A DNA stretch of 64,000 nt, taken from assembly GCF_041902385.1 (NCBI RefSeq), contig NZ_CP169244.1:4402001-4466000 (forward strand). The letters run 5' to 3'. The notes beneath the pieces are model-generated. The model did not search any database. It had not been told where the DNA came from and saw only the letters and a list, made by a program, of their open reading frames with translations. The DNA comes from Arcticibacter sp041902385 (GTDB taxonomy: Bacteria > Bacteroidota > Bacteroidia > Sphingobacteriales > Sphingobacteriaceae). Of the stretch, positions 1 through 10,313 are shown in pieces. Every line of letters starts with the position of its first letter. Positions within the stretch are counted from its first letter, which is position 1. The position numbers were made by a program, and so were the translations under genes.

Positions 1-953
1 AGAACGAAGCCAATCGAAGTGCCAGAACTAAATCGACCGATCTTCACCTTATCTCCCTGAACCATTCCACCATCACTATCCTTATATGATGCGTTTAAGA
101 AAATCACGTGAACTGTGTCTATTTCAGAGACACTGACAGGCGGCTTCCCTGTTGGATAAGTATAATATCCCAGCACATTCTTGAAACTCGCACCCTCATG
201 AAGGAAAGTGATCCAGATGTCGGTCAAACCTGTTATAGCAAGACTAGTGGGACTTTCTGTGTGAAGATATTTTTTATCAGAAACAGGCCCTCTCTCAGGA
301 AGAGCATTATTTATATCCTGCATTAACGCTGCAAAGTCGCGGTTATCCACCGGACTACGCCGACTTGCTATAGGGCGCCCATCCTGATCAAAATTGTCAG
401 GATCGTAAGAAATCACAGGACCACCAGCCGAGATTGAAGCCGTTGCTGTAGCCGAAGGTGGGATATTTACAGTAACCGCTCCTACAATGTCGCCACCACG
501 CCCATCCTTTCCTCCAATAACTCCGTTCACCGATGTCCCTCTGATGGCCGCTTTCGCATTTCTCACAAGCCCAATAAATGCAGGGTCGATGACAAGCGAC
601 TCATAGCTGCTTGGTACGGTGACAGAGGTCTTCAGGTATCCGTTTTTGTCAGTTAGGGCCTTTGTTAGTTCATGCCCTTCAGAAATGTTGTCAGGGGAGT
701 AAACGGACACAAGAACTCCGGTAAGCGGTTGTTCATTGACGGTTAAAAGGCGCACGTTGATGTCTACCTTCTTTGTTGTACTGTAGTCAAAGCCTTCTGG
801 TGCTGCTTTTTCCCCAAGGTCGACCGTCTCTTTTTCGTTCGGCCGGTCTTTTTTACACCCTGTAACGGCTAGTACCGACACAGCGATAAAGGCTGAAAGA
901 TAGGCCAAGGGCCTCATTCGCCTCCCATTTGGTTTAGTAGATAAGTTGCTCAT
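1..953 (-). CDS. LruC/DUF4114-type lipoprotein, N-terminal part (runs off the window)
   Basis: This minus-strand frame is open from an ATG at 953 to the window edge (about 317 codons), so the C-terminus is missing. The N-terminus is a lipoprotein signal with lipobox VTGC followed by KKD; a second possible start (MRPLAYL) lies at 917. After the lipidation site comes a PEGFDYSTTKKVDINV segment, which closely resembles the start of the two LruC proteins at 10.3-14.8 kb. Near the visible end, GASFKNVLGYYTYP and GDKVKIGRFSSGTSIGF look like a DUF4114 domain, which often precedes or overlaps LruC regions in Bacteroidota. It is probably an exported lipoprotein; its role is unknown. The family assignment is inferred from motifs and from the paralogs in this window. 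Confidence 0.7.
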   Translation of the reverse strand, partial: MSNLSTKPNGRRMRPLAYLSAFIAVSVLAVTGCKKDRPNEKETVDLGEKAAPEGFDYSTTKKVDINVRLLTVNEQPLTGVLVSVYSPDNISEGHELTKALTDKNGYLKTSVTVPSSYESLVIDPAFIGLVRNAKAAIRGTSVNGVIGGKDGRGGDIVGAVTVNIPPSATATASISAGGPVISYDPDNFDQDGRPIASRRSPVDNRDFAALMQDINNALPERGPVSDKKYLHTESPTSLAITGLTDIWITFLHEGASFKNVLGYYTYPTGKPPVSVSEIDTVHVIFLNASYKDSDGGMVQGDKVKIGRFSSGTSIGFV

Positions 954-1222
954 TTTTTAGTTGTTAGTATCTTCTTATTCAGAAACAATCATACCAAGAC
1001 AAGAAGAACCTAATTGACTAAAAACCAGAAGATTACGCACCAAACAAGTATTAATACCTACTACAAAGTCCGCCCACATTGGGGATTTTATTCCTCACTA
1101 GAACCTATTTAAAACCGTTCCTATAGCAATGCCAATTATTAAAGATTTTACTTAATTAAAACTAAAAAAACGTAATACTATTTCCCTACAAAGAAGTCGG
1201 TAACAAACCATAAAGTATCAAC

Positions 1223-2191
1223 ATGCGTGCGATAAGTATAACTATGCCAGGAGGACCAGATGTATTAAAAATAGTTGAACGCGATATTCCAAACCCCGGC
1301 CGTTCTGAAATTCTCTTAAGGGTAGTTGCTTCTGGGGTGAACCGGCCCGATATCTTTCAAAGAATGGGAAATTATCCTGCTCCTCCGGGTACTCCGGCTG
1401 ACATTCCGGGGCTGGAAGTAGCAGGTACGGTGACAGACTGCGGTTCAGACGTAAGGAGATGGAAGCGAGGAGACAAAATCTGCGCCTTACTTGGCGGAGG
1501 TGGTTATGCAGAATATGTCTCGGTGGACGAAAGGCATTGCCTTCCTGTTCCTCAAAACGTAAGCTTGTTCGAAGCCGCTGCGTTGCCAGAAACGGTATTT
1601 ACAGTATGGCATAATGTTTTCCAAATCGGCCGTTTGGTTCCAGGAGAATCTCTCCTGTTACACGGCGGGAGCAGTGGCATCGGCACTACAGGCATCCAGC
1701 TTGCAACCATATTAGGAAGTACTGTATTTGCCACTGCAGGTTCAGACGAAAAATGTGGGATATGCGAATCACTAGGAGCCGCTAAATGCATCAATTATAA
1801 AAAAGAGGACTTTGAAGATATCTTGGCAGTTGAGGGTGTAGATGTTATTCTCGACATGGTAGGTGGAAATTATATAAGCAAGAATCTAAAGATCTTGCGA
1901 GACGGAGGCCGACTCATATTCATCAACGCGATGGATGGATCAAAGGGCGAATTTAATGCCCTTGACATCATGAGGAGGCGACTAACAATTGCCGGCAGTA
2001 CCCTTCGTTCGAGAGACGCCGACTTCAAAGCGTCACTCGCCGCTGAAGTAGAACGCCATGTCTGGCCCCTATGGGAAGCCGGAGAGTTTCAGGTAAAGAT
2101 TGACAAGGTTTTCGACTTGAAGGACGCTGCAAAAGCACACGAATTAATGGAGAGCAGTCAGCATGCAGGCAAAATAGTACTGTCTGTGTAG
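1223..2191 (+). CDS. NAD(P)H-quinone oxidoreductase, zinc-independent MDR superfamily
   Basis: A 322-residue protein, the usual length for zinc-independent medium-chain dehydrogenase/reductases of the PIG3/QOR type. The N-terminal GroES-like catalytic domain carries GVNRPDIFQRMGNYPAPPG, typical of quinone oxidoreductases. The Rossmann nucleotide-binding motif GGSSGIGTTGIQLA lies at about residues 148-161. No zinc-binding Cys/His set is evident. It should reduce quinones or enones with NADPH in the cytosol. It stands alone, about 270 nt from the divergent lipoprotein gene, with no operon partner. The start ATG gives the canonical MRAI N-terminus. The family call is firm; the substrate is not known. 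Confidence 0.9.
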   Translation: MRAISITMPGGPDVLKIVERDIPNPGRSEILLRVVASGVNRPDIFQRMGNYPAPPGTPADIPGLEVAGTVTDCGSDVRRWKRGDKICALLGGGGYAEYVSVDERHCLPVPQNVSLFEAAALPETVFTVWHNVFQIGRLVPGESLLLHGGSSGIGTTGIQLATILGSTVFATAGSDEKCGICESLGAAKCINYKKEDFEDILAVEGVDVILDMVGGNYISKNLKILRDGGRLIFINAMDGSKGEFNALDIMRRRLTIAGSTLRSRDADFKASLAAEVERHVWPLWEAGEFQVKIDKVFDLKDAAKAHELMESSQHAGKIVLSV

Positions 2192-2411
2192 TTTTCAATC
2201 CACCTTTCCCTGATAGCAAACGGTGCTCAGCAGGCCCGCTCATACCGCTCCTTTCTTTATTCAACTGCGCTCTTATCCTTAAATTAAGTTCTTTAACCTT
2301 AGTACAACCTTACGTTAATATGTCCCCAATATATTTGGTCTGGCATCTTTTGTGAAACAAAGAACAAAAAACAATATTGAAAGGTTATCCCATTACTGAC
2401 CGATAAAACTT

Positions 2412-2954
2412 ATGGATTTAAATCAATATACCCTTGAGCGGTTTGAAAACCAGCACAAGATCATTAAAAATTATATAGACGATCTGCCACCTGAGGCTAT
2501 TTACAATCGTCTTAATCCTGACAAGTTCTCTATTCATGAGACTATTGCGTACCTAACCCGTTACCAGCACGTGTTTATTTATAGGTTAACCAGGATCATC
2601 GATGACGTAAATCCCTTCTTTGAGGTATACAAGCCGGATCTTGATGCAGAATTTTCGTTTACCTGTGCTAAGACTACCGGGTCACTTCTTCACGAGCTAT
2701 ACCGAATGAGAAACAACCTGTGCCTGATGTTAGAGGACCTCTCACCAGATCAGTACGCGCGTGTGGGCACCCACGCTGTACTTGGCCGAATGGCTATTAA
2801 CCAGTGGGCGGAGTTCTTTCTTCTGCACGAGTCCAGTCAGCTCTTTAAAATATTCAAGCTGGCCGGCACCTTTTGGTCCATGGAAGTCGAAAAAAATAAC
2901 AACATCATTTACCTTCCCCGTCTTACAGATTATATAGACGAACTAGCAGTATAA
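2412..2954 (+). CDS. DinB-like four-helix-bundle protein
   Basis: 180 residues, with the layout of DinB/YfiT-like putative metal-dependent hydrolases. The N-terminal helix LERFENQHKIIKNYIDDLP is followed by FSIHETIAYLTRYQH (His in helix 2) and by WAEFFLLHESSQLFKI near residue 140, which would supply the C-terminal His of the usual three-His metal site. There is no signal peptide, so it is probably cytoplasmic. Some members act as bacillithiol or glutathione-type transferases, but nothing here shows a substrate. It is a monocistronic gene about 220 nt after the quinone oxidoreductase on the same strand. Confidence 0.8.
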   Translation: MDLNQYTLERFENQHKIIKNYIDDLPPEAIYNRLNPDKFSIHETIAYLTRYQHVFIYRLTRIIDDVNPFFEVYKPDLDAEFSFTCAKTTGSLLHELYRMRNNLCLMLEDLSPDQYARVGTHAVLGRMAINQWAEFFLLHESSQLFKIFKLAGTFWSMEVEKNNNIIYLPRLTDYIDELAV

Positions 2955-3058
2955 TAATTTTATTTTTTGTGAATCCTTAATCCGCTCCGGGTCGTATACG
3001 TCTATACATCAATTTAAAAAACGTGTACGGTCCCGGCCGTAGATTGGGAGAGCATAAA

Positions 3059-6000
3059 ATGAAAAAATTGTCTGCAATTTTTTCTATTCTGTTTTTTGGA
3101 TTTCTTTTAAACAGCTATAGTCAAAGTATTACCTGTGATTTGACCACTGGAGGGCCGTATGGAACAGGATCCTCCATCGCAGTCGCAATTAAACTGGATG
3201 AGAATTCCGGTTTCTTTAAGATTGGAAACCAGTTTAGGCTTTACCTGTCTGACGCCTCTGGAAATTTTGCAGCAGAGAAGGAAATAGGAACTTATGACGG
3301 ATTTTACTCCACTTTTATAAATGGAGTGATACCAGACGACTTGCCGCCAGGGCACTACAAACTGAGGGTAAAAAGTACCGCTCCGGCCATTACAAGCCCA
3401 GCATCGGCAGGATTTGAACTCAAAACGGGCCCGGGCATTGTCGCTGAGATAACAGCACAACCACAGCAAATAATTGGAAGCGGCGCAAACAGAGCATTCG
3501 GATACTGCTCGCCGGGAAAAAACAATCAAAGATTCAATTTCAGCAACGGCTCCAGCCCGGGAGCCACTGTTACCGCTAAATTCAGAAATGAGGGTACCGG
3601 AGCAGAAAGCATGATTGACTTTACAGGCTCCGAGCAGTCCTTTCTGGCCCAGATCACGCACTACACCATACTGGTACGGGCAGAGCTGAACGGCGTTGTC
3701 GGCACAAAAGCTTATTTTCTCATCAACAACCAGATCAATACCCCCTTTAACCCTCCGGGTAACAGTACCGTATGCCTTCCTTTAGGTGCATTGCAGTATA
3801 ACGTCGAAACAACCTCTACTAACGGCATTCAGCTTAACTTCCCCGGCAATACCTACCAGGTAACCTGGGGCGACGGGGTCACCGAGTCCTTTGTACTCAG
3901 CCAGATCAGGGCTGCGGACGGGAAAATCAGCCATGTTTATACCAAATCATCCTGTGGCAGCCAGATCACCATAGGCAGTATAAAGTACTACAACGTTTTT
4001 GGTATTGTGGTTCAAAGCAAGAGTCCTTTTTGTGGCAACATTGGCGTACCTATCTCAAGCCAGGCAAAAGTGATCACTCAACCCGAAAACCGCTTTACTC
4101 TACCTTCGTTAACTTGTATTGACTCGCCGCTCACCATTTCCAATAGCTCCTTAGCAGGAGAAGACCCGAGCGCAACTTCCCCCCAGTGCCAGAACAATAA
4201 CGTACTTTATTACTGGTATGTGGATAATAAGCTGGTCACACCTCAAGGAGTTCCCCTCTCGTGGCAACTAAACTACACGTTTTCCAGTCCCGGCTTTCAC
4301 ACCGTCCGGCTCGAATCAGAGAGCACTTCCGACTGCCAGGCAGCACCTATAGAGAAAAAATATATGTACAACAGATTCCTGTTCCTGATTTCAGTTTAAG
4401 CACCAGTACTTATTGTCTGGGCACGAACGTGAAGCCGATAAATACTTCCGTACTTGATACAGGGACTTTAGCAAAAGCGACATACAAGTGGACTGCATCC
4501 GGCCCCGCGCCCGTAACCTTCCTGAAAAACACAAATTCAGGAAGTCCTAATCCTGAATTTGGATTTACAAAAGCGGGTATATACAAGCTCAGCCTCTCCA
4601 TTACTTCCGCATGCAAGACTGTATCCAGTTCTGAACTTAGCATTTTTGTAAACTCAACTCCCGGTATTACAACAAACTGGCTTAGCAGCCTTTGCGGAAA
4701 AAACCAACAGCTCACGTTTAATAATACTGCCGGCAATCCGGTGCAAACAGCATTTGAGGGAACATATAATGACATTCCCTCATCCTACTTTTGGTCTATT
4801 AGCGGGGGCCGCTATTCTTTTGAAAAGGGTACAAACGCATCATCTAAAGAACCGTCCGTTTTATTCCAGGACTACGGGACATACACGATAGAGGTCGTCC
4901 ATCTTAATAATTGCGGCCGACAGAGCATTACAAAAACGATCACATTTAATGAATCACCGACGGTGAACGCTGGCGACGACTTTATCATTTGCGCCGGACA
5001 AACCGTACAACTTAATGGAAGTATGCCCGGTGCACCTGTTTCGTCATTTGCATGGAAAGGGGGCTCGGGCTCCTTTGCGCCAGGACGAAATGTATTGAAT
5101 CCGGTATATACTCCTTCAGCTGAAGACATTGCGTCGGGAGAAGTTACTCTTATTCTTTCGGCGGTGACCAATAATCCTCCGCCTTGTGATAATGTTGAAG
5201 ATGCCCTCTCGATCCACATCAACCCTGTCAATCAGATAGAGGGATTATCGGATACGCTCATCTGTCACAACTCCATTCTTACCCGTATCTTCAACTCAAC
5301 CGTTTCTGGCACTCATTTCAGGTGGACTGCAGAGGGATCAGAAAACGCCAAAGGCTACATGTCCTTCGGTGAAGGGAACCTTCGCGAAACATTGTCGAAT
5401 TCGAGTATAGTAGACGAGGCAACAGTAACATATACAGTCGTCCCGGTTTACAACAACTGCGAGGGAGATGCCTCAACTTTCACCGTACGTATTCTCCCAC
5501 CGCTTACTGTAGAAGCACTTCTTCCCGCTGAAATCATCTGTAGCGGGCAGCCTGCGTCAATTATCCTTCGACCTAATGTCAAGGGCCTGAAATTTAAATG
5601 GACCAGCTTTGCGGAAGAACAGGTAACCGGTAACAGCACAATGTCATCACCTACTGCTGACACTGTCATCAATGATCTTCTTTTCAACGCGGGGACAGTG
5701 CCAGCAAAAGTTCTATATCGCGTTACTCCTGTAACTGAAGCCGGATGTGAAGGAAAAGAAACGCTCGTCTCTGTAACTGTATCCCGTCCCCCCGCGAGAG
5801 CAAGTGCGGGGCCGGACGCGCTGCTTTATGATCAGACGAGTTACACATTGGTTGCAAACGACGCCCAGGAAAGCGTCGGGCGTTGGACCTTGGAGAGCGG
5901 CCAGCCGAATGTAACTTTCGAACGGGTAGATCAAGCTCATACTTCCGTTAACGGCCTCGTCCCGGGTCAGACATACAGATTTGCATGGACAATCTCCGGG

Positions 6001-8474
6001 CCTTACAACTGTGGAGTAAGCAGAGACGAAACTGTGGTGCGGATACTACCCTTGATTAGTCCGAACAAGATATCCTCCCCCGTTAATACCACATGTCAGG
6101 GGAATAGTATTGATGTAAAAGGCAGCCTTCCGACCGGCGGAGACGGTTCCTTCTCCTACAGTTGGGAAGCCAGTACAAACGGAACTGACTGGGACACTCT
6201 GGCAGGTGAGTCGGATATGAACCTCCATATTATTGCCGACACAAGCATTTGGATCAGAAGAAAAGTAACTTCAGCAGGGTTTTACAGCTATAGCAATGAA
6301 GTAAGCATAGAAGTTCAACGCGCTATTTCAAATAACACGATCGAGGCTTCTCAGTTTATCTGCTCAGGAATACAGCCGCAGGAATTATCAGGAACACTTC
6401 CAGCTGGCGGCAATGGACTCTACAGTTACCAATGGGAAATCAAAGATGAAGCTGGTAATTGGGTTGCCATTGCTGGCGCAAATCAACAAAGCTATCAGCC
6501 AGGTAAGTTAAGCCGTACCAGCATATACAGAAGATTGGTGACAACGGCATTGTGTGCAGGACCTCAAAAGAGCATCAGCAACGAAGTGACCATCAAGGTA
6601 TCTGCAGGACCTATTGCAAAGTTCCAGTTTACCACTGATATAGGCTGTGCTCCTTTTCGGCTGTCTGCAGGAGTGATCACAACATCCGACTCAGAGCCCG
6701 GCGACCTCTACATCTGGTATATGAATGGAACAGTGATCGGGAAAGGTAAAGCCTTTCCTGGCTTCACCCTCGTTAATGCCGGCGACTCTTCTGTGATAAA
6801 GCTGGAAGTATCAAGTGTGCTTGGTTGCGGAGCAGCTTACTACTCCCACACTTTTCGAACAAGCCCACCAGTTCAAGCCGATTTTAAAGCTGATAAGAAC
6901 GGCGGATGTGGACCACTATCCGTATCACTCACCAATACAACTGCAAATGCAGACGGCGTAAAGTTTGTGTGGGACTTTGGCAATGGCAAAACATCAACCC
7001 TTGTAACACCACCAATCGCAATTTTTAATAGTCGTCCAGATGGTAGGGATACAATATACAAAATCACACTCACTGCAACCTCCACTTGCGCGATATCGAA
7101 AAGGACATTTGAGGTTAAAGTAACTGGCACCCCACTTCCATCATTTGTGCCGGATAAAACCTTGGGCTGCTCTCCTCTTACTGTTACATTCAAAAACAAT
7201 ACACAAGGAGCATCGAATAAATTCATTTGGGACTTTGGGGATGGAAGTCCCCTGATAACGAGTACAAGTAAAGATCCGGTTTCTCATACATATGTAACGA
7301 ATAGCGGGAAGAACTTTCCTGCCAAGCTTACCGTAGTGAACGAGTGCGGAACTGCTGAAAAGACATTCGTAATCAAGACTAGCCCCAATACAGTCTATCC
7401 CGATCTCGTGGTCAACGGCGGCGATTACGAAGGCTGCGCTCCCCACACCGTCATTTTCACCAATGCATCTACCGGCGCCGGCTTTTACACGTACGACTTT
7501 GGAGACGGCTCGGCTCCTTATACCACGAACAACGCTGGGCCAGTCACACACACCTTCTTGAAAGCAGGAACATACAAGGTTGTGCTAAAGGCCGGCAACG
7601 GCTGTTCGGATACGACGACCAACGAAACTATAAAAGTATGGCCCCAGGCCGAGACGAGCTTCAGTGCAGACGTAACAAAGGGATGCAATGTCCTTTCTGT
7701 AAAATTCAGCAATCATACTCAGGGGGGCACAGCTTACATTTGGGACTTTGGGGATGGAGAAACATCCACCGCTCCTAGCCCCACCCACGTTTACAAGCAT
7801 CGTAACCCCCCATATACCGTCAGGCTTATTTCAACGTCGCGGTTTGGATGTCCTGACACACTCGAGAAAAAAATCTCATCCGCGTAATTCCTCCTCCTGT
7901 CGCACGTTTTGACGTTCTACCCGGGGAATTAATTAAGCACCCGAACTATACGTTTGACTTTAAAGATATTTCTGACGGTGACATCGTGTCTTCCATCTGG
8001 GATTTCGGCGATAAAAGTCCGTTGGCATCAGGCAGCAATATGACGCATACATACGCCGATACCGGGACCTACTTCGTGCGGATGAAAGTTGTGTCCCGGG
8101 AAGGATGTGCCGATTCAGCTGTAAAAAAGGTGCGCATCTCAGGTATACCGGGCAACCTCTCAGTGCCCAACGCCTTTATGCCGAACAGTGTGACGGAAGA
8201 ACTGAGAAGCTTTAGGGCCAAGGGATCCGGAATCGCAAAATGGCATATGAGGGTCTTTAATAAATGGGGTGAACAGCTGTGGCAAACGGACAGATTAGAT
8301 AAAAAAGGATCTCCTCTGGATAGCTGGGACGGAACCTGGGAGGGACAGCCTGTGCAACAAGGAATTTACTTTTGGGAGATAACTGCAACGTTTAAAAATG
8401 GAACCGAATGGGCAGGAATGACGTATAACAGTTCGGAGCCTAAGAGAACAGGCTCTATACACTTAATAAGATAA
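3059..8474 (+). pseudogene. PKD-rich type IX secretion substrate with type-B C-terminal domain, two -1 frameshifts
   Basis: Three consecutive frames (3059-4399, about 4362-7887, and from about 7873 to 8474) form one protein of about 1,805 residues if one A is added at each of two A runs, 4355-4360 and 7867-7873. The start ATG 3059 gives signal peptide MKKLSAIFSILFFGFLLNSYSQ. The body consists of Ig/PKD-like units; PKD signatures WDFGNGKTS, WDFGDGSP, YDFGDGSAP, WDFGDGETS and WDFGDKSP cluster in the last third. The C-terminus (VPNAFMPN, GTWEGQPVQQGIYFWE) is a gliding-motility-type CHU_C/type-B T9SS sorting domain. Both breaks follow the same GAGAAAAAA string and need the same correction. porP/sprF starts 2 nt downstream, a typical pairing. 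The gene may be truly broken, phase-variable, or mis-sequenced. Confidence 0.85.
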
Positions 8475-8476
8475 GG

Positions 8477-9523
8477 ATGCAACTCAAATCTAAATTAAAA
8501 AGCATCATCCTCGCTCTACTTCTGATGATTACGCTGAAAACACGGGGGCAGGATTATATTTATTCGCAATTCTTCAACGCCCCGGTATATCTTAACCCGG
8601 CGTTAAATGGAGAGTTTAAAGGAACGTTCCGCGCGAATCTCATCTACCGGAATCAGTGGAGTGCCATGTCAGGCGATCTAAACTACATGACTGCCTCAGC
8701 CGACTATCAGTTCCCCAGTATGCCGGGAGCAGTTGGTATTATGTTCAATAGTTCCACTGAAGGAACCGCATACCTAAAGAAAAACAACATCGCCGGGATA
8801 TACTCGTACAGTGTCGGGTCTGAAGATTTTACAGCCTCCTTCGGAATACAGGCTGGACTTACGAACAGAAAGCTCGACTTTAGTAAACTTGTTTTTTCAG
8901 ATCAGCTAGATCCCAGGCTGGGTTATGAAGGTTCTCCCTCTGCAGCCGAGGCTCCTTATAATAATAACAAATACTTCTTCGACGCCGGTGCAGGAGTAAA
9001 TATTGTCTTTAAAAATGCAATGCTTGGCGCTTCCTTTATGCACCTGAACAAACCCGACGAATCATTTACCGGGAGCAGAGTGTATACTCCAGTTCGTACA
9101 GCCGTTCATGCAAGTTACCGCTATGCTTTGGACAGAAATGCCATAGACGATGAAGACGGATCATTTTTAATACCGTCGGTCGTCTACTACAAACAAGCTG
9201 AGGCAACGTCAATGGCCGCGGGAATGCAATTCAAATATAGAGGTGTTAATGCCGGAGCCTGGTTCAGGACAAACGGCAAGAACCAAAGTGATGCCTTTGT
9301 ATTTTCCCTGATCTTTGACATTTTTACAAATAGCTACAGAAATCAAAAATTACGGGTTGGAGTAAGCCATGATGCCACCACTAATAAACTCAACTATTCT
9401 AACACTAGTGGAACATCCGAACTTAGTGTAGGATTTGAAACAGGTGCGCCGAGAGAGGGGATATGGAGGCTTAAAATGTTACGACTTCTATTAGTCGGAT
9501 CCAAGCTATTCCTGCGGCCTTGA
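8477..9523 (+). CDS. PorP/SprF family type IX secretion membrane protein
   Basis: 348 residues with a signal peptide (to about residue 24) followed by QDYIYSQFFNAPVYLNPALNG, the hallmark N-terminus of PorP/SprF proteins. The rest is an outer-membrane beta-barrel pattern. PorP/SprF proteins act with T9SS in outer-membrane transfer or surface anchoring of partner cargo bearing a type-B C-terminal domain; the cargo gene is immediately upstream (2-nt spacing), so the two are surely co-transcribed. The last ~35 residues after SELSVGFE do not look like a barrel strand and end GSKLFLRP, so the extreme C-terminus may have drifted. The 3' end overlaps the convergent gene at 9506. Confidence 0.9.
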   Translation: MQLKSKLKSIILALLLMITLKTRGQDYIYSQFFNAPVYLNPALNGEFKGTFRANLIYRNQWSAMSGDLNYMTASADYQFPSMPGAVGIMFNSSTEGTAYLKKNNIAGIYSYSVGSEDFTASFGIQAGLTNRKLDFSKLVFSDQLDPRLGYEGSPSAAEAPYNNNKYFFDAGAGVNIVFKNAMLGASFMHLNKPDESFTGSRVYTPVRTAVHASYRYALDRNAIDDEDGSFLIPSVVYYKQAEATSMAAGMQFKYRGVNAGAWFRTNGKNQSDAFVFSLIFDIFTNSYRNQKLRVGVSHDATTNKLNYSNTSGTSELSVGFETGAPREGIWRLKMLRLLLVGSKLFLRP

Positions 9524-9754
9524 GTCGTACTCGCTCTGCAAATACTGCCCCAGAGCATTGACTTCTTCTTTGGCCAAACCCCAGTCATCTTGTGACTTCA
9601 CAAACCATCCACTCTCCCCGTGCTCTAGCAGCAGTGGATGCGGATCCATTAATTGTCTTTCTACCGAATACATGCGATGGTTGAGGTCCATCGGTTCAGC
9701 GTACAATTCGCATTCCTGACCTTTTATACTGTAGCTCACTTTGAAACGTTTCAT
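9506..9754 (-). CDS. Small hypothetical cytoplasmic protein
   Basis: An 82-residue frame starting at MKRFKVSYSIKGQECELY (ATG at 9754; a longer frame to 9826 lacks support). No signal peptide or recognised domain is seen. The protein-like, charged and aromatic composition with no low-complexity stretch suggests a real small gene. It ends inside the last 18 nt of the convergent porP/sprF gene. Function unknown. Confidence 0.5.
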   Translation of the reverse strand: MKRFKVSYSIKGQECELYAEPMDLNHRMYSVERQLMDPHPLLLEHGESGWFVKSQDDWGLAKEEVNALGQYLQSEYDSRPQE

Positions 9755-9893
9755 GAGACCAAATTCTTTTGCATGGCTAACAGAAAAATACGTACTGTTG
9801 TTTGCAACAGCGGTACAAGTGCGCACTACTTTCAGCTCTTAACCCCAAACAAGGACCGACGACTGGGGTTATAGGATTATATACCTCATCCCT

Positions 9894-10235
9894 ATGAAAA
9901 CGAAACTTACACTACTCATCAGTATTTTCTTTATTTCCGCAGCAGTTGAATGTGCCGCGCAAACAAGGAACCGGGCAAAACCACGGATCGGTAGAACATC
10001 AAATGACACTTCCGGAATCAGGTGGAAACAAAGGAGAATTATGAAAATCACAGATACAACAGGCTTTGGCACTGGAGTCACCAAAGACTCCTTAAGCATC
10101 CTTAATACCCGCCCTGGAGAACCGTTATTACCTCCACAGAACAATCCCAACCACCATAATCCCGGATCAAGTGTAGTACACCCTGACAGGCCAGCGTTGC
10201 CCCGAACTGAATCGAAAAAAGGGGCCCGTAAATAA
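9894..10235 (+). CDS. Small secreted hypothetical protein
   Basis: 113 residues: a clear signal peptide (MKTKLTLLISIFFISAAVECAAQ), then a basic, Pro/Asn/Ser-rich low-complexity tail (PPQNNPNHHNPG). No domain is recognised. It is followed 2 nt after the stop by a perfect 11-bp hairpin that probably ends the transcript, which supports a real transcription unit. Confidence 0.55.
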   Translation: MKTKLTLLISIFFISAAVECAAQTRNRAKPRIGRTSNDTSGIRWKQRRIMKITDTTGFGTGVTKDSLSILNTRPGEPLLPPQNNPNHHNPGSSVVHPDRPALPRTESKKGARK

Positions 10236-10236
10236 G

Positions 10237-10263
10237 AAAGGAACCGCTTCCTGCGGTTCCTTT
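10237..10263. terminator. Perfect 11-bp inverted repeat, probable terminator
   Basis: AAAGGAACCGC, loop TTCCT, GCGGTTCCTTT. The A/T ends of the stem make it usable on both strands. It lies between the plus-strand gene ending at 10235 and the minus-strand gene ending at 10314. Confidence 0.7.
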
Positions 10264-10313
10264 GATGATATAACTATTATGGAGAGCGTTAATAACAGAG
10301 AGCGTACTTTCTT

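Noticed and set aside
3107..7800. Many minus-strand frames of 60-184 residues inside the PKD gene
   Set aside because: All are antisense to the long repeat-rich coding region and carry no recognisable domain.
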